The translations under genes were made by a program, and so were the position numbers. A stretch of 42,296 bases of DNA from Clostridia bacterium (GTDB lineage Bacteria > Bacillota > Clostridia > Christensenellales > Aristaeellaceae): contig JAFSNT010000198.1 in NCBI GenBank assembly GCA_017443295.1, forward strand, positions 1-42,296, read 5' to 3'. This document shows positions 7,811-15,870 of this stretch, one piece after another (position 1 is the stretch's first letter; every line of letters starts with the position of its first letter). The notes beneath the pieces were generated by a model. It saw only the letters and a list, made by a program, of their open reading frames with translations, was not told where the DNA came from and ran no database searches.

Positions 7811-9618
7811 GGATTCTTCCTCCCAACGGTAAATAAGACTTCGGCATGCGCCGCGGGCGCGCCTGTCAGCGTTACCCGCCACAGGCTGCCGGGAAAATTC
7901 CGGGCCATACGGCTGTCCGTGACAGGGATTTCCTCGGCTGCGCATTGCAATTCGGCCGGAAAAACGATGCGGACGCCGCCGGAAAGCAGCGTATTTCCCA
8001 TGACGGAGGGCCGGTTTCTCAGCATCCATACCCAGGTCACGGGCGCGGGCCGGTACAGGCTGATCTGGTCGCGCAGAATAAATTGATTTTCCGTCAATTC
8101 CATGGTTCGTATCAGCGATTCGATGCCCGCCGATACGTCATACGCTCCCGCCAGCTCCAGCGACAGGCCGCTTTGCAGACAGCGCACGTCCCGCGCCGCG
8201 TATGCTTTTCCGGGCGATTGCTCCAAACCGCCGATCATGGGCAGGTTATGATACGCAGACCGCACGTTCCATAGGGTATAGCGTGCGTCGGAAAACGTCT
8301 TGGCGGTATAGGTCATGTTGCCCGCGTCGATGATTTCCGGCTGCCCGTCCACATACAGCATGAAGGAACCCACGTCGTTGTGGTTGTGGCTTTCGCCGTT
8401 GTGGCCGCCTTTGCAGCACAGGGTCATCCCGCCCCGGCGAACGACGCGAAGCTGCAAATCCGGCAGCCAAACGTCCCGCGGCTGGGGGGCGGCGGCTTCC
8501 TGTCCGGCCGGATGGAACAGCAGCTTCAAAAGCCGGTTGAAATGCGGCACGTCGTTGATTTGATCGCCCAAGGTTCCCCGCAGGCGAATCCCCATGGAAG
8601 CCAGCGAGGGGTAGCCTAACTTTTCTCCGGCGTATTGCAGGCGTTCCCCCGAAAGGAAGGGGCGGGCGTCGCAATCGGCAAAATTGACGAACCAGCCGCC
8701 GCCCAGCTCCGCCCTGAGGGGGAAGGACAGGACATTGCGGATTTTATCTTCCCGCCAAAACGTCATCCGGCCGTCCGTCGCATGCTCCAGCAATTCCAAA
8801 CAGTCCAGCAGCGCGCCGCCCGCCATGTTCCAATAGCCCGCGCCTTCATCGCAGCCGCCGTCGGCGGGCACCACGGCCAGCCAGTGGTCCAGCATGCGCA
8901 AGGCCCGGTCCAGCAGCGCCGCCAGCGCGTCCTTCTCCGTGAGCCAGACGCAGGCACACAGCATCACATTAGATACGATCCAGGGCGTCCAGTTGCACAG
9001 GTCTTTCCGCCGGAAGCCCATCCACCAAAAATCGTCCGTTTCCATGAAAGGCATAAGGATTCGGCGTTTGATCTCGGTTTTGATCCGCTGCCCGATCAGC
9101 GGCGAAACGGCGTCCAGCCGATCCTTCAGGAGGCAATGAACCAACGAAAGGATCATGCCCGTCTGGGCGGAAAACAGGTCGATATAGGGCTTTTCCACGT
9201 CGGGCAGGGGAACATCCTGCGCCCTGGGCGCGCCGGGAATGGGGTTTACGTTGTGGGCGCTGACGGCCCAGGCGCTTTCCTCACAAATGCACCAGATCCC
9301 GTCGATCACGTCGTCCATATCAGCCGTTTGATCCACGCAGCACAGCAGCGCCGAAACGCACAGCTTGCGCCGCCGGAAGAAGTAAGGCCCCTCGTCCGCC
9401 GCCCGGCTTCCCGTGCGGACAAACGCCAGAAAATCCGTCGCTTTTCGCATGGGGTACGGATGATTGGCATACCGTAACCCCATCCGTTCGATTTCCTCAC
9501 GGAAAGCACCCGGTATATTTTCCCACGCGGCACGGTTCTCCGACGGCGGAACCAGGCAAAGCTCGTTTTGCGTCAGCGGCGCCCGGATGGGCTGCCGATC
9601 CAAATACTCAGAAAACAT
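7798..9618 (-). CDS. heparinase II/III-like polysaccharide lyase, cytoplasmic
   Basis: 606 residues. The family cleaves uronic-acid glycosidic bonds by beta-elimination and leaves an unsaturated end that GH88 removes. The N-terminal helical toroid carries DFWWMGFRRKDLCNWTPWI; the C-terminal beta sandwich carries the family signature GESHNHNDVGSFMLYVDG followed by EIIDAGNMTYT and ARYTLWNVRSAYHNLP. The histidines of SHNHND and the tyrosine and histidine of AYHNLP are likely metal or catalytic residues. It has no signal peptide, unlike most secreted heparinases, so it should act on imported oligosaccharides. Start ATG 9618 follows AAGGGGAAGCG. It is the first enzyme gene after the permeases, 24 bases downstream. 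Substrate choice among heparin, alginate-like and pectic sugars is open. Confidence 0.9.
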   Translation of the reverse strand: MFSEYLDRQPIRAPLTQNELCLVPPSENRAAWENIPGAFREEIERMGLRYANHPYPMRKATDFLAFVRTGSRAADEGPYFFRRRKLCVSALLCCVDQTADMDDVIDGIWCICEESAWAVSAHNVNPIPGAPRAQDVPLPDVEKPYIDLFSAQTGMILSLVHCLLKDRLDAVSPLIGQRIKTEIKRRILMPFMETDDFWWMGFRRKDLCNWTPWIVSNVMLCACVWLTEKDALAALLDRALRMLDHWLAVVPADGGCDEGAGYWNMAGGALLDCLELLEHATDGRMTFWREDKIRNVLSFPLRAELGGGWFVNFADCDARPFLSGERLQYAGEKLGYPSLASMGIRLRGTLGDQINDVPHFNRLLKLLFHPAGQEAAAPQPRDVWLPDLQLRVVRRGGMTLCCKGGHNGESHNHNDVGSFMLYVDGQPEIIDAGNMTYTAKTFSDARYTLWNVRSAYHNLPMIGGLEQSPGKAYAARDVRCLQSGLSLELAGAYDVSAGIESLIRTMELTENQFILRDQISLYRPAPVTWVWMLRNRPSVMGNTLLSGGVRIVFPAELQCAAEEIPVTDSRMARNFPGSLWRVTLTGAPAAHAEVLFTVGRKNPCMM

Positions 9619-9642
9619 AACGCTTCCCCTTACCGATGAGAA

Positions 9643-10509
9643 TTATCCTTTCAGGCCGCTGGTGGCGATGCCCTCGATGAAGTACTTTTGCAGGCAGAGG
9701 AACACGATGGAAACCGGCAACAGGGAGCAAAGGGAAGCCGCCATGATCAAATGATAATCGCTGGAATTTTCCTGGATGAAGCGGCGCAGGCCCACCTGCA
9801 CGGTCTTGTTGACGTCTCTCGTCAGGTAGATCATAGGGCCCATGTAGTCGTTCCAGGTGCCCACGAAGGTGAAGATCACCAGGGTGGCGATGGCGGCTTT
9901 GGACAGAGGCAGCATGATCCTGGCCCAGATGCCGTACTCGCTGAGGCCGTCCAGCCGGGCCGCCTCGCACAGCTCCGTGGGAATGCTCCGGTAAAACTGA
10001 CGCATGAGGAACACGCCGAAGGCACTGAACGCCTGCAGCACCACCATGGCCCACAGGGTGTCGTACAGGCCCATGGAGCGCATCATGATGAACTGGGGCA
10101 GCATGTACGCCTGCCACGGCACGGCGATGGTGGCGATGTAGCAAAGGAACAGCGTGTCGCGGCCCCGGAACTCCAGCTTGGCGAAGGCATAGGCCGCGAA
10201 GGAGGAGGTCACCGTTTGCAGCAATGTTACCACGATGGCGATGAAAGCGGTGTTTTTGAAGTAGGTCAGCAGCGGCACCCGCTGCCAGATCAGCCGGTAG
10301 TTTTCCCAGTGAAAGGTCTCCGGGATCCAGCGCATGGGATAGGCGAACACTTCCCGGTCCAATTTCAGGCTGGAAGAGATCATCCACAGGAAGGGAATGA
10401 GGGTAAAGGCCGCCAGGGCGGTGAGCAGGAAATAGATCACGATGCGAACAATCTTCTGCAGCAGGGGATGATCCCTGCGGATGGCTTTTTGCCGAATGGT
10501 GGTTTCCAT
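9643..10509 (-). CDS. ABC sugar transporter permease, MalG/LacG type
   Basis: 288 residues with six predicted membrane helices (first IVIYFLLTALAAFTLIPFLWM, near residue 24). The EAA loop that docks on the ATPase is present: EAARLDGLSEYGIWARIMLP. The C-terminus KYFIEGIATSGLKG is typical of the CUT1 family. It forms the import channel with the permease encoded just upstream (16-base gap) and the binding protein at 11659. No ATPase gene lies in the operon; CUT1 systems of Clostridia often share one MsmK-type ATPase encoded elsewhere. By context the cargo is an oligosaccharide for the lyase and GH88 genes downstream. Confidence 0.94.
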   Translation of the reverse strand: METTIRQKAIRRDHPLLQKIVRIVIYFLLTALAAFTLIPFLWMISSSLKLDREVFAYPMRWIPETFHWENYRLIWQRVPLLTYFKNTAFIAIVVTLLQTVTSSFAAYAFAKLEFRGRDTLFLCYIATIAVPWQAYMLPQFIMMRSMGLYDTLWAMVVLQAFSAFGVFLMRQFYRSIPTELCEAARLDGLSEYGIWARIMLPLSKAAIATLVIFTFVGTWNDYMGPMIYLTRDVNKTVQVGLRRFIQENSSDYHLIMAASLCSLLPVSIVFLCLQKYFIEGIATSGLKG

Positions 10510-10525
10510 AGCCTTTTCCCCTTCC

Positions 10526-11482
10526 TCAATCGTTGGAGAAGCTCTTTTCCGAGCGGAACTGCAAAATGGTGATCAGCAGCACGATCACCAGCAGCACCAT
10601 GGAAATGGCGCTGGCCTGGCCGTAGCGCACCTTCACGAAGGCTTCGTCGTAGATGTACGTGACCAGCATTTTGGTGGCGCGTCCTGGGCCGCCGTCGGTC
10701 ATGATGGCCACCACGTCGTAGATTTTGAAGCAGGAAATGATCATCATGATGGACACGAAAAAGGTGGTGGGCTTCAACTGCGGCAGGGTCACATGGAGGA
10801 ACTGCTTCCATTTGCCCGCGCCGTCCACGGTGGCCGCCTCCAGCAGCTCCCGGGGCACGCCCTGGAGCGCCGCTAAGTAAATGACCATGTAATACCCCAT
10901 GTTTCGCCAGACGCTGACCAGGATGATGGACCAGATGGCCATGCCGCTGTCCGCCGTCCAGGATTTATTGAAGGGGATGCCCAGGCCCATGATCAGCTGG
11001 TTCACAGGGCCGTCCTTCATCAGCATGAAGGACCAGCACACGCAGATGGCCACCATGGAGGCCACGTAGGGAAAGAAGAAAATGGTGCGGTAGGCCACGG
11101 CGCCCTTGATCTTGTTGAGCAGCATGGCCAGCGCCAGGGCGCACAGGATGGTAAGCGGCACGGTGATCAGGGTATAGAACGCCGTATTTTTCAGCGCGAT
11201 GCCCAAATCCACGCGGTTGAAGAAATATTCTATGCCCTTTTCGGCCACCTTTTTGGTGTTGAAGATGGTGGCGTAGTTCTCCAGGCCCACGAATTTCAGC
11301 TTGGAAATATCGCCGCCGTTCCACTCAAAGAGCGACAGGGCGATGGCGCAAATCACGGGGACGAGGGTGAAAATGGCGAAGCCCAGGAAGTTGGGCGCAA
11401 GAAACGAATAGGCGATCAGGGTGTTCTTCCGCCCCAGGCGGCCCATCCTGGCCCGCGCGCGCTTCTGCTCAGCATGCTGCAT
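10526..11482 (-). CDS. ABC sugar transporter permease, MalF/LacF type
   Basis: 318 residues. A basic cytoplasmic N-terminus (QKRARARMGRLGRK) leads into the first helix (LIAYSFLAPNFLGFAIFTLV). The EAA loop reads LLEAATVDGAGKWKQFLHVT. Start ATG 11482 follows GGAAAGAAACC. It pairs with the MalG-type permease downstream in a CUT1 importer. The gene is separated from the binding-protein gene by 176 bases holding a perfect intrinsic terminator, which probably reduces permease expression compared with the binding protein. The first 70 residues after the first helix hold an extended outer loop, as usual in MalF proteins. Confidence 0.94.
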   Translation of the reverse strand: MQHAEQKRARARMGRLGRKNTLIAYSFLAPNFLGFAIFTLVPVICAIALSLFEWNGGDISKLKFVGLENYATIFNTKKVAEKGIEYFFNRVDLGIALKNTAFYTLITVPLTILCALALAMLLNKIKGAVAYRTIFFFPYVASMVAICVCWSFMLMKDGPVNQLIMGLGIPFNKSWTADSGMAIWSIILVSVWRNMGYYMVIYLAALQGVPRELLEAATVDGAGKWKQFLHVTLPQLKPTTFFVSIMMIISCFKIYDVVAIMTDGGPGRATKMLVTYIYDEAFVKVRYGQASAISMVLLVIVLLITILQFRSEKSFSND

Positions 11483-11589
11483 AACGGTTTCTTTCCTTTC
11501 CGGCGATCACGTTTCGTTTGTCTCGTTTCGCCTGCTTTCCCCCAGGCGGAAGGCCCTCTGCCCGCGGGAAAGCAGACGCGCTTTCTATG

Positions 11590-11624
11590 AAAAAGGCAGG
11601 GAAGGCAAGCGCCTTCCCTGCCTT
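11590..11624 (-). terminator. terminator/attenuator between binding protein and permease genes
   Basis: AAGGCAGGGAAGGC (11593-11606) is the exact reverse complement of 11611-11624, a 14-bp perfect stem with a 4-base loop, and TTTTTCA follows on the minus strand. It lies 35 bases after the stop of the binding-protein gene and would keep that product in excess. Confidence 0.85.
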
Positions 11625-11658
11625 GGGCAGATGTTTGTTCGTTCGATGCGGCTCAGCC

Positions 11659-12900
11659 TTACTGGAACAGCTCGGCCACGCGCTCGTTCATTTCCTCGAT
11701 GCCCTCTTCGGGAGTGATTTCACGGGACATGATCATGGTGTGTTCTTCATTCACGATGGTCTTGATATCGGCCACCTTCTCGGCCACGGGCCATTCCATA
11801 CCCACGAAGGAGGGGATCAGCGCGCCCTTGCTGGTTTCGTCGGTGGGGAAGCCAGCCACGGAGGACATAGCGTCGGCCACGTTCTCGGACACGTAAGCGG
11901 GACGGGCGCCCACGGAAGCGGTGGCGGCAGCGCCTTCCTCGCCGCCCAGCCAGGAGATGTACTCCCAGGCCAGATCCTTGTTGGCGGACTTGACGTTGAT
12001 CATGGCGCCGGTCAGGTTGCCGAAGGAGGAACCGGCGGCGACGCCCTCAGCATGAGGAACGGCGGCGATGCCCCAGTTGAAGTTGCAGGTGCCGTCCTTG
12101 TTGTAGCCGATCAGGGTGGACACGTACCAGTAGCCCATGGGCAGCATGGCGATGTTGCCGTTGGCGAAGGCGGCGCTGTAATGCAGGCCGGCGGCCTTCA
12201 GCTCGGCGTAGGCCATGCAGGCGCCCGCGTCTTCCAGCTTCTGATAGAGCTGATAGAAGTAGAGCAGATCGTCATAGTTGCGGTCGGCCAGGGTGTTCAC
12301 GCCGTCGGCCACGGTCCAGTTGGCCACGGCGGACAGCCAGGTGTGATAATGGGTGCCGTACACGCCGTCCTTGGTCAGGCGGATGGCCAGATCGGCGTAC
12401 TGATCCCAGGTCATATCGTTGGTGGGATAAGCTTCCCCGGCAGCGTCGAACAGATCCTTGTTGTAGTACAGCACCCAGAAGTCGGAGCGGAAGGGAACGG
12501 CATACAGCTCGTCGCCCACGCAGTAGTTCTTTTCGGTGCCCACGAAGCCGGACAGATCATAGCCGGTCTTCTCCACATAGGCGTTCAGGGGTTCCGCAAA
12601 GCCCTGGGCCTGCCACTTGATGATATCGTCAATTTCCTTCACCATGAACACGTCGCTGGTGTCGCCGCCTTCCAGCATGGTGGTGGTCTTGATGCCGTAA
12701 TCCTGGGAAGCGACGTCCACATACTCGATGGTCACGCCGGGATGGGAGGCTTCAAAGACTTCCTTCTGGGCGATCAGATAGGGGGTGGTGGTGGCGTCCC
12801 AGGTCACAACGGTCAGGGTCTTGGCGTCTTCGGCGGCGGCGATGCCGACAACGGACAGGAGCATCATGGCCGCGAGAACCAGGGCGAGCAGTTTCTTCAT
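11659..12900 (-). CDS. extracellular sugar-binding protein (ABC importer)
   Basis: 413 residues, family 1/CUT1 solute-binding protein that captures an oligosaccharide and delivers it to the permeases. Signal peptide MKKLLALVLAAMMLLSVVGI ends AAA-ED; no lipobox cysteine is present, so it looks secreted and not lipid-anchored. The mature part begins TLTVVTWDATTTPYLIAQKE, then shows VFEASHPGVTIEYV and the family motif LYAVPFRSDFWVLYYNKDLF. Start ATG 12900 follows AAGGAGG. It is the first gene of the leftward operon, transcribed from the promoter at 13011-13038 and probably repressed by the divergent LacI protein. A lyase, GH88 and DUF2264 downstream suggest an acidic oligosaccharide as ligand. 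Confidence 0.94.
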   Translation of the reverse strand: MKKLLALVLAAMMLLSVVGIAAAEDAKTLTVVTWDATTTPYLIAQKEVFEASHPGVTIEYVDVASQDYGIKTTTMLEGGDTSDVFMVKEIDDIIKWQAQGFAEPLNAYVEKTGYDLSGFVGTEKNYCVGDELYAVPFRSDFWVLYYNKDLFDAAGEAYPTNDMTWDQYADLAIRLTKDGVYGTHYHTWLSAVANWTVADGVNTLADRNYDDLLYFYQLYQKLEDAGACMAYAELKAAGLHYSAAFANGNIAMLPMGYWYVSTLIGYNKDGTCNFNWGIAAVPHAEGVAAGSSFGNLTGAMINVKSANKDLAWEYISWLGGEEGAAATASVGARPAYVSENVADAMSSVAGFPTDETSKGALIPSFVGMEWPVAEKVADIKTIVNEEHTMIMSREITPEEGIEEMNERVAELFQ

Positions 12901-13010
12901 GAATCAATTCCTCCTTTTTATTTTATCGAAAACGGGCGTGCCGTTTTGATACGTGATAAGTATTTACACTCGATCCAACGGCAAAATGTTTGTTTCACCT
13001 TCCACGGACA

Positions 13011-13038
13011 ATTATAGCCCATTTTTTATCGTTGTCAA
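13011..13038 (-). promoter_or_regulatory. promoter of the lyase/transport operon
   Basis: On the minus strand TTGACA (13038-13033), a 16-base spacer and TATAAT (13016-13011). Both hexamers are perfect. The leader to the start at 12900 is about 105 bases. Confidence 0.8.
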
Positions 13039-13045
13039 GTGCTTT

Positions 13046-13104
13046 TGAAAATTATTTTCACATTTTTCTTGTAAATAAGTGAAAATAAATTGATAATATT
13101 TTCA
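13046..13104. promoter_or_regulatory. two candidate LacI-type operators between divergent promoters
   Basis: TGAAAATTATTTTCA (13046-13060) is a palindrome except for its centre. TGAAAATA (13080-13087) and TATTTTCA (13097-13104) form a second inverted repeat with the same TGAAAAT half-site. They lie between the two -35 boxes (13033-13038 and 13114-13119), where a bound repressor could block both promoters or bridge them. That the LacI protein at 13169 binds them is my inference. Confidence 0.5.
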
Positions 13105-13113
13105 ATCGTGCTA

Positions 13114-13142
13114 TTGAATTGCAAAATCAAGTATGGTATAAT
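13114..13142 (+). promoter_or_regulatory. promoter of the LacI regulator at 13169
   Basis: TTGAAT (13114-13119), a 17-base spacer and TATAAT (13137-13142), about 20 bases before the start codon region. Confidence 0.75.
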
Positions 13143-13168
13143 TTGATCCGAAAGAGAGGCCGATCCCT

Positions 13169-14227
13169 ATGAACGATAAGCATCCCACCATCTTTGACGT
13201 CGCGGAGGAAGCAGGCGTATCCATCGCTACCGTTTCCCGCGCGCTGTCCGGCGGCAGCATATCGGCAGCTTCCCGAAAAAAGGTGGAAGAAGCCGTCAAG
13301 GCGCTGAATTATCATCCCGGAGCGGCCAGAATGGCCCGCCGGTTTGTTTCAGACCGCAATATCGCCCTGGTCATGTCGTCACAGACGAGTCCTTATTATG
13401 CGTCCATGTGCGAAGGAATCACCGCGGAGGCCGTCCGCAGCGGCTACCGCGTGCTGAATTTATGCTATCCGGAGGGCACAAGCTGTGAAACAGTCACCAA
13501 CGATTTGCTGGAATTGGAGCCAGCCGGCGCATTGCTTGCGGGGTCGGTGGTGGAAAACAGCACGGCCCAGGATGTGACGCGGGCCTGCCTCCAGCGCATT
13601 CAGCAGGCCATGCCCCTGGTGGCGATCGGCCCGCCCATCGAGGGGATCGAGTGCGCGCGCCTCACCGCCGACCCTTCCCAGTGCATCCGGAAAAACATGG
13701 CACATCTGGCCATGCTGGGCCATCGAAAAATCGCCTTCGTGGGGGGCGACCGCAGCGCGCGGTTCAGTGTCATCCGGGAAAACGCTTATTATGAAGAAAT
13801 CCAGCGTCTCGGCTGCACGGTCAATCCCATGTATGTGATGCTGACCGGCTGCAACGCGCAGGCGGGCGAACTGGGCGCCAGCATTCTGGTGGGCAACCAC
13901 GACAGCAAAAACTATCCCACGGCCATCGTCGCCATCAACGATTTGGTAGCCTTGGGCGTGATGCGGCATTTGCAGCGCAACGGCATTTCCATTCCCCATG
14001 ATATTGCGCTGACGGGCTGCGACAACACCTTTTTTGCGCCGTATCTGACGCCTTCCCTGACGACGGTGGATCTGCATCCCTATGAACACGGACGGTCCGC
14101 TATGGCGGAGCTGATCATGTCCATCAACGCCGGGCATCCCATTTCCTTCAATCAGTCGTTTGAGAGCAGCCTCATCGTCCGGGAAAGCTGCGGCGCGGCG
14201 CTGGGCGTAAGAACATTTGAAGCATAA
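13169..14227 (+). CDS. LacI family transcriptional regulator
   Basis: 352 residues. The N-terminal helix-turn-helix reads TIFDVAEEAGVSIATVSRAL (residues about 7-27), followed by the hinge helix region ALNYHPGAARMARR. The rest is a periplasmic-binding-protein-like sensor domain (NIALVMSSQTSPYYASMCEG, then KIAFVGGDRSARF, then ALTGCDNTFFAPYLTPSLTT). Family members repress sugar operons until a sugar or sugar phosphate binds the sensor domain. It is divergent from the lyase transport operon, with candidate operators between, so that operon and its own gene are the likely targets. Start ATG 13169 follows GAGAGG. Confidence 0.94.
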   Translation: MNDKHPTIFDVAEEAGVSIATVSRALSGGSISAASRKKVEEAVKALNYHPGAARMARRFVSDRNIALVMSSQTSPYYASMCEGITAEAVRSGYRVLNLCYPEGTSCETVTNDLLELEPAGALLAGSVVENSTAQDVTRACLQRIQQAMPLVAIGPPIEGIECARLTADPSQCIRKNMAHLAMLGHRKIAFVGGDRSARFSVIRENAYYEEIQRLGCTVNPMYVMLTGCNAQAGELGASILVGNHDSKNYPTAIVAINDLVALGVMRHLQRNGISIPHDIALTGCDNTFFAPYLTPSLTTVDLHPYEHGRSAMAELIMSINAGHPISFNQSFESSLIVRESCGAALGVRTFEA

Positions 14228-14377
14228 GGCGAGGTTTCATTCCGTATCCCACCATCCAACGCGGCCCGTACGGTTCAGCATCGAAGCGGCGTCCGGCTTT
14301 TCCGCCCCAAGGCGGATGTTCCCCGGCGGAATGCTCAAACCGATAAAATAATGTGGGAATATTTTTTCCGAATGGCA

Positions 14378-14406
14378 TTGACAGGAATTAAAACCCGATG
14401 TATAAT
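14378..14406 (+). promoter_or_regulatory. consensus promoter of the mannoside operon
   Basis: TTGACA (14378-14383), 17 bases, TATAAT (14401-14406). A perfect sigma-A match ahead of the operon starting at 14461, which is a strong promoter that would need a repressor. Confidence 0.9.
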
Positions 14407-14415
14407 AAAGTTAAA

Positions 14416-14438
14416 GTTAAGCTAACAAAATGCTTAAC
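14416..14438 (+). promoter_or_regulatory. candidate repressor operator over the transcription start
   Basis: GTTAAGC (14416-14422) and GCTTAAC (14432-14438) are perfect 7-base inverted arms 9 bases apart, starting about 10 bases after the -10 box, so they cover the expected transcription start. The LacI protein at 17786, in the same operon, is the likely binder (inference). Confidence 0.5.
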
Positions 14439-14460
14439 AAAATCGAAGGAGGGTAACACG

Positions 14461-15786
14461 ATGAAAAAGTTCCTGTCTCTGGTGCTGGCTGCCTGCATGC
14501 TGCTGGGGCTGGTTTCCTTCGCTTCCGCCGAAGCGCTGCCCACGCTGGATCAGCTGAACCTGGGCGACAATGCCGACCTGGCCGCCGATCTGGTTTTTGC
14601 CTATCACCGCACGGACCGTCGGGAAGTGCTGGAAGGCTATGTGAAGCAGTTCCAGGAAATCTATCCCAACGTCAATATCACCTATGATCTGATCACCGAC
14701 TATGCCGAAAACGCCCTGCTGCGCGTCGGCACCGACAACTGGACCATCATGGGCATCCCCACCGTGGCCAAGGACGAGCTGCCCACCTATTTCGTGCCCT
14801 TCGGCACCGTGGAAACCCTGTCTGAAAAATACAATTTCATCGACGCCTGGGCTTTCGACGGCCAGGCTTACGGCGTGCCCTCCACCGGCAACGCCCAGGG
14901 CATCGTGTTCAACAAGGCCGTGTTTGAAAAGGCCGGCGTGACCGAGCTGCCCAAGACCCCCGACGCTTTCATCGCGGCCCTGAAGCTGATCAAGGAAAAC
15001 ACCGACGCCATCCCGCTGTACACCAACTATGCCGCCGGCTGGACCATGGGCGCCTGGGACGCTTACATCGGCGGCTCCGCCACCGGCGACGCCAACTATA
15101 TGAACCAGGTACTGCTGCATAAGGCTAATCCCTTTGCCGATAACGGCGACGGCACCGGCGCCTATGCCGTGTACAAGATCCTGTACGACGCCGTGAAGGA
15201 AGGCCTGATCGAAGAAGACTACACCACCACCGACTGGGAAGGCTGCAAGGGCATGATCAACCGCGGCGAAATCGGCTGCATGGTGCTGGGTTCCTGGGCT
15301 TACAGCCAGATGGTGGAAGCCGGCCCCAACGGCGACGACATCGGCTACATGAGCTTCCCCATCACCGTGAACGGCAAGCAGTACGCTTCCGCCGGCGCCG
15401 ACTACTGCTTCGGCATCAACGTGAAGGCCTCCGACGACCAGAAGCTGGCCGCCATGTACTACATCAAGTGGCTCACCGAAAAGAGCGGCTTCGCCTACAG
15501 CGAGGGCGGCGTGCCCATCGACAAGAACGGCGAATATCCCGCCCTGTACGAAGCCTTTGCCGGTATTGATATGGTGGCCGATACGCCCGCCCTGCCCGGC
15601 GAAGAAACCCTGCTCAACGACCTGAACTCCGAATCCCTGCTGGCCATCAACGCCGGCGGCAACACCAAGATCCAGGAAATCATCGAGCATGCTTTCAACG
15701 GCGACAAGGACTTTGACGACATCATGGCGGATTGGAACGAAGCCTGGTCCGACGCGCAGGCTGCCCTGAACGTGGAAATCAAGTAA
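14461..15786 (+). CDS. extracellular sugar-binding protein, probable beta-mannoside importer
   Basis: 441 residues, CUT1-type solute-binding protein. Start ATG 14461 after GAAGGAGGG; the longer frame from 14398 lies inside the promoter. The signal peptide MKKFLSLVLAACMLLGLVSF ends ASA-EA. A cysteine at residue 12 sits inside the hydrophobic core, so lipid anchoring is unlikely. The mature protein shows VKQFQEIYPNVNITYDLITD, GVPSTGNAQGIVFNKAVFEK and GEIGCMVLGSWAYSQMVEAG, all typical of the family. The transporter shares its operon with an epimerase and a mannosylglucose phosphorylase, so beta-1,4-mannobiose or cellobiose-like sugars are the likely cargo. A terminator downstream separates it from the permeases. 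Confidence 0.94.
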   Translation: MKKFLSLVLAACMLLGLVSFASAEALPTLDQLNLGDNADLAADLVFAYHRTDRREVLEGYVKQFQEIYPNVNITYDLITDYAENALLRVGTDNWTIMGIPTVAKDELPTYFVPFGTVETLSEKYNFIDAWAFDGQAYGVPSTGNAQGIVFNKAVFEKAGVTELPKTPDAFIAALKLIKENTDAIPLYTNYAAGWTMGAWDAYIGGSATGDANYMNQVLLHKANPFADNGDGTGAYAVYKILYDAVKEGLIEEDYTTTDWEGCKGMINRGEIGCMVLGSWAYSQMVEAGPNGDDIGYMSFPITVNGKQYASAGADYCFGINVKASDDQKLAAMYYIKWLTEKSGFAYSEGGVPIDKNGEYPALYEAFAGIDMVADTPALPGEETLLNDLNSESLLAINAGGNTKIQEIIEHAFNGDKDFDDIMADWNEAWSDAQAALNVEIK

Positions 15787-15800
15787 TTCATCCATCCTCC

Positions 15801-15833
15801 GGGGGCCACAGGTTTTACCCGTGGCCCCCTTTT
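15801..15833 (+). terminator. terminator/attenuator after the binding-protein gene
   Basis: GGGGGCCAC (15801-15809) pairs with GTGGCCCCC (15821-15829) across an 11-base loop, followed by TTTT. The permease genes follow, so partial readthrough is expected. Confidence 0.8.
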
Positions 15834-15870
15834 CATCCCCATTTCCGTGCCGATTCTGGAGGTGACAAAC

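Noticed and set aside
6494-8086. Plus-strand frame (530 residues) over the DUF2264 gene
   Set aside because: Antisense shadow of a clear DUF2264 gene.
11518-13017. Long plus-strand frame (499 residues) over the sugar-binding protein gene
   Set aside because: Antisense shadow of the binding protein, with Gly/His/Val-rich unnatural composition and no start signals.
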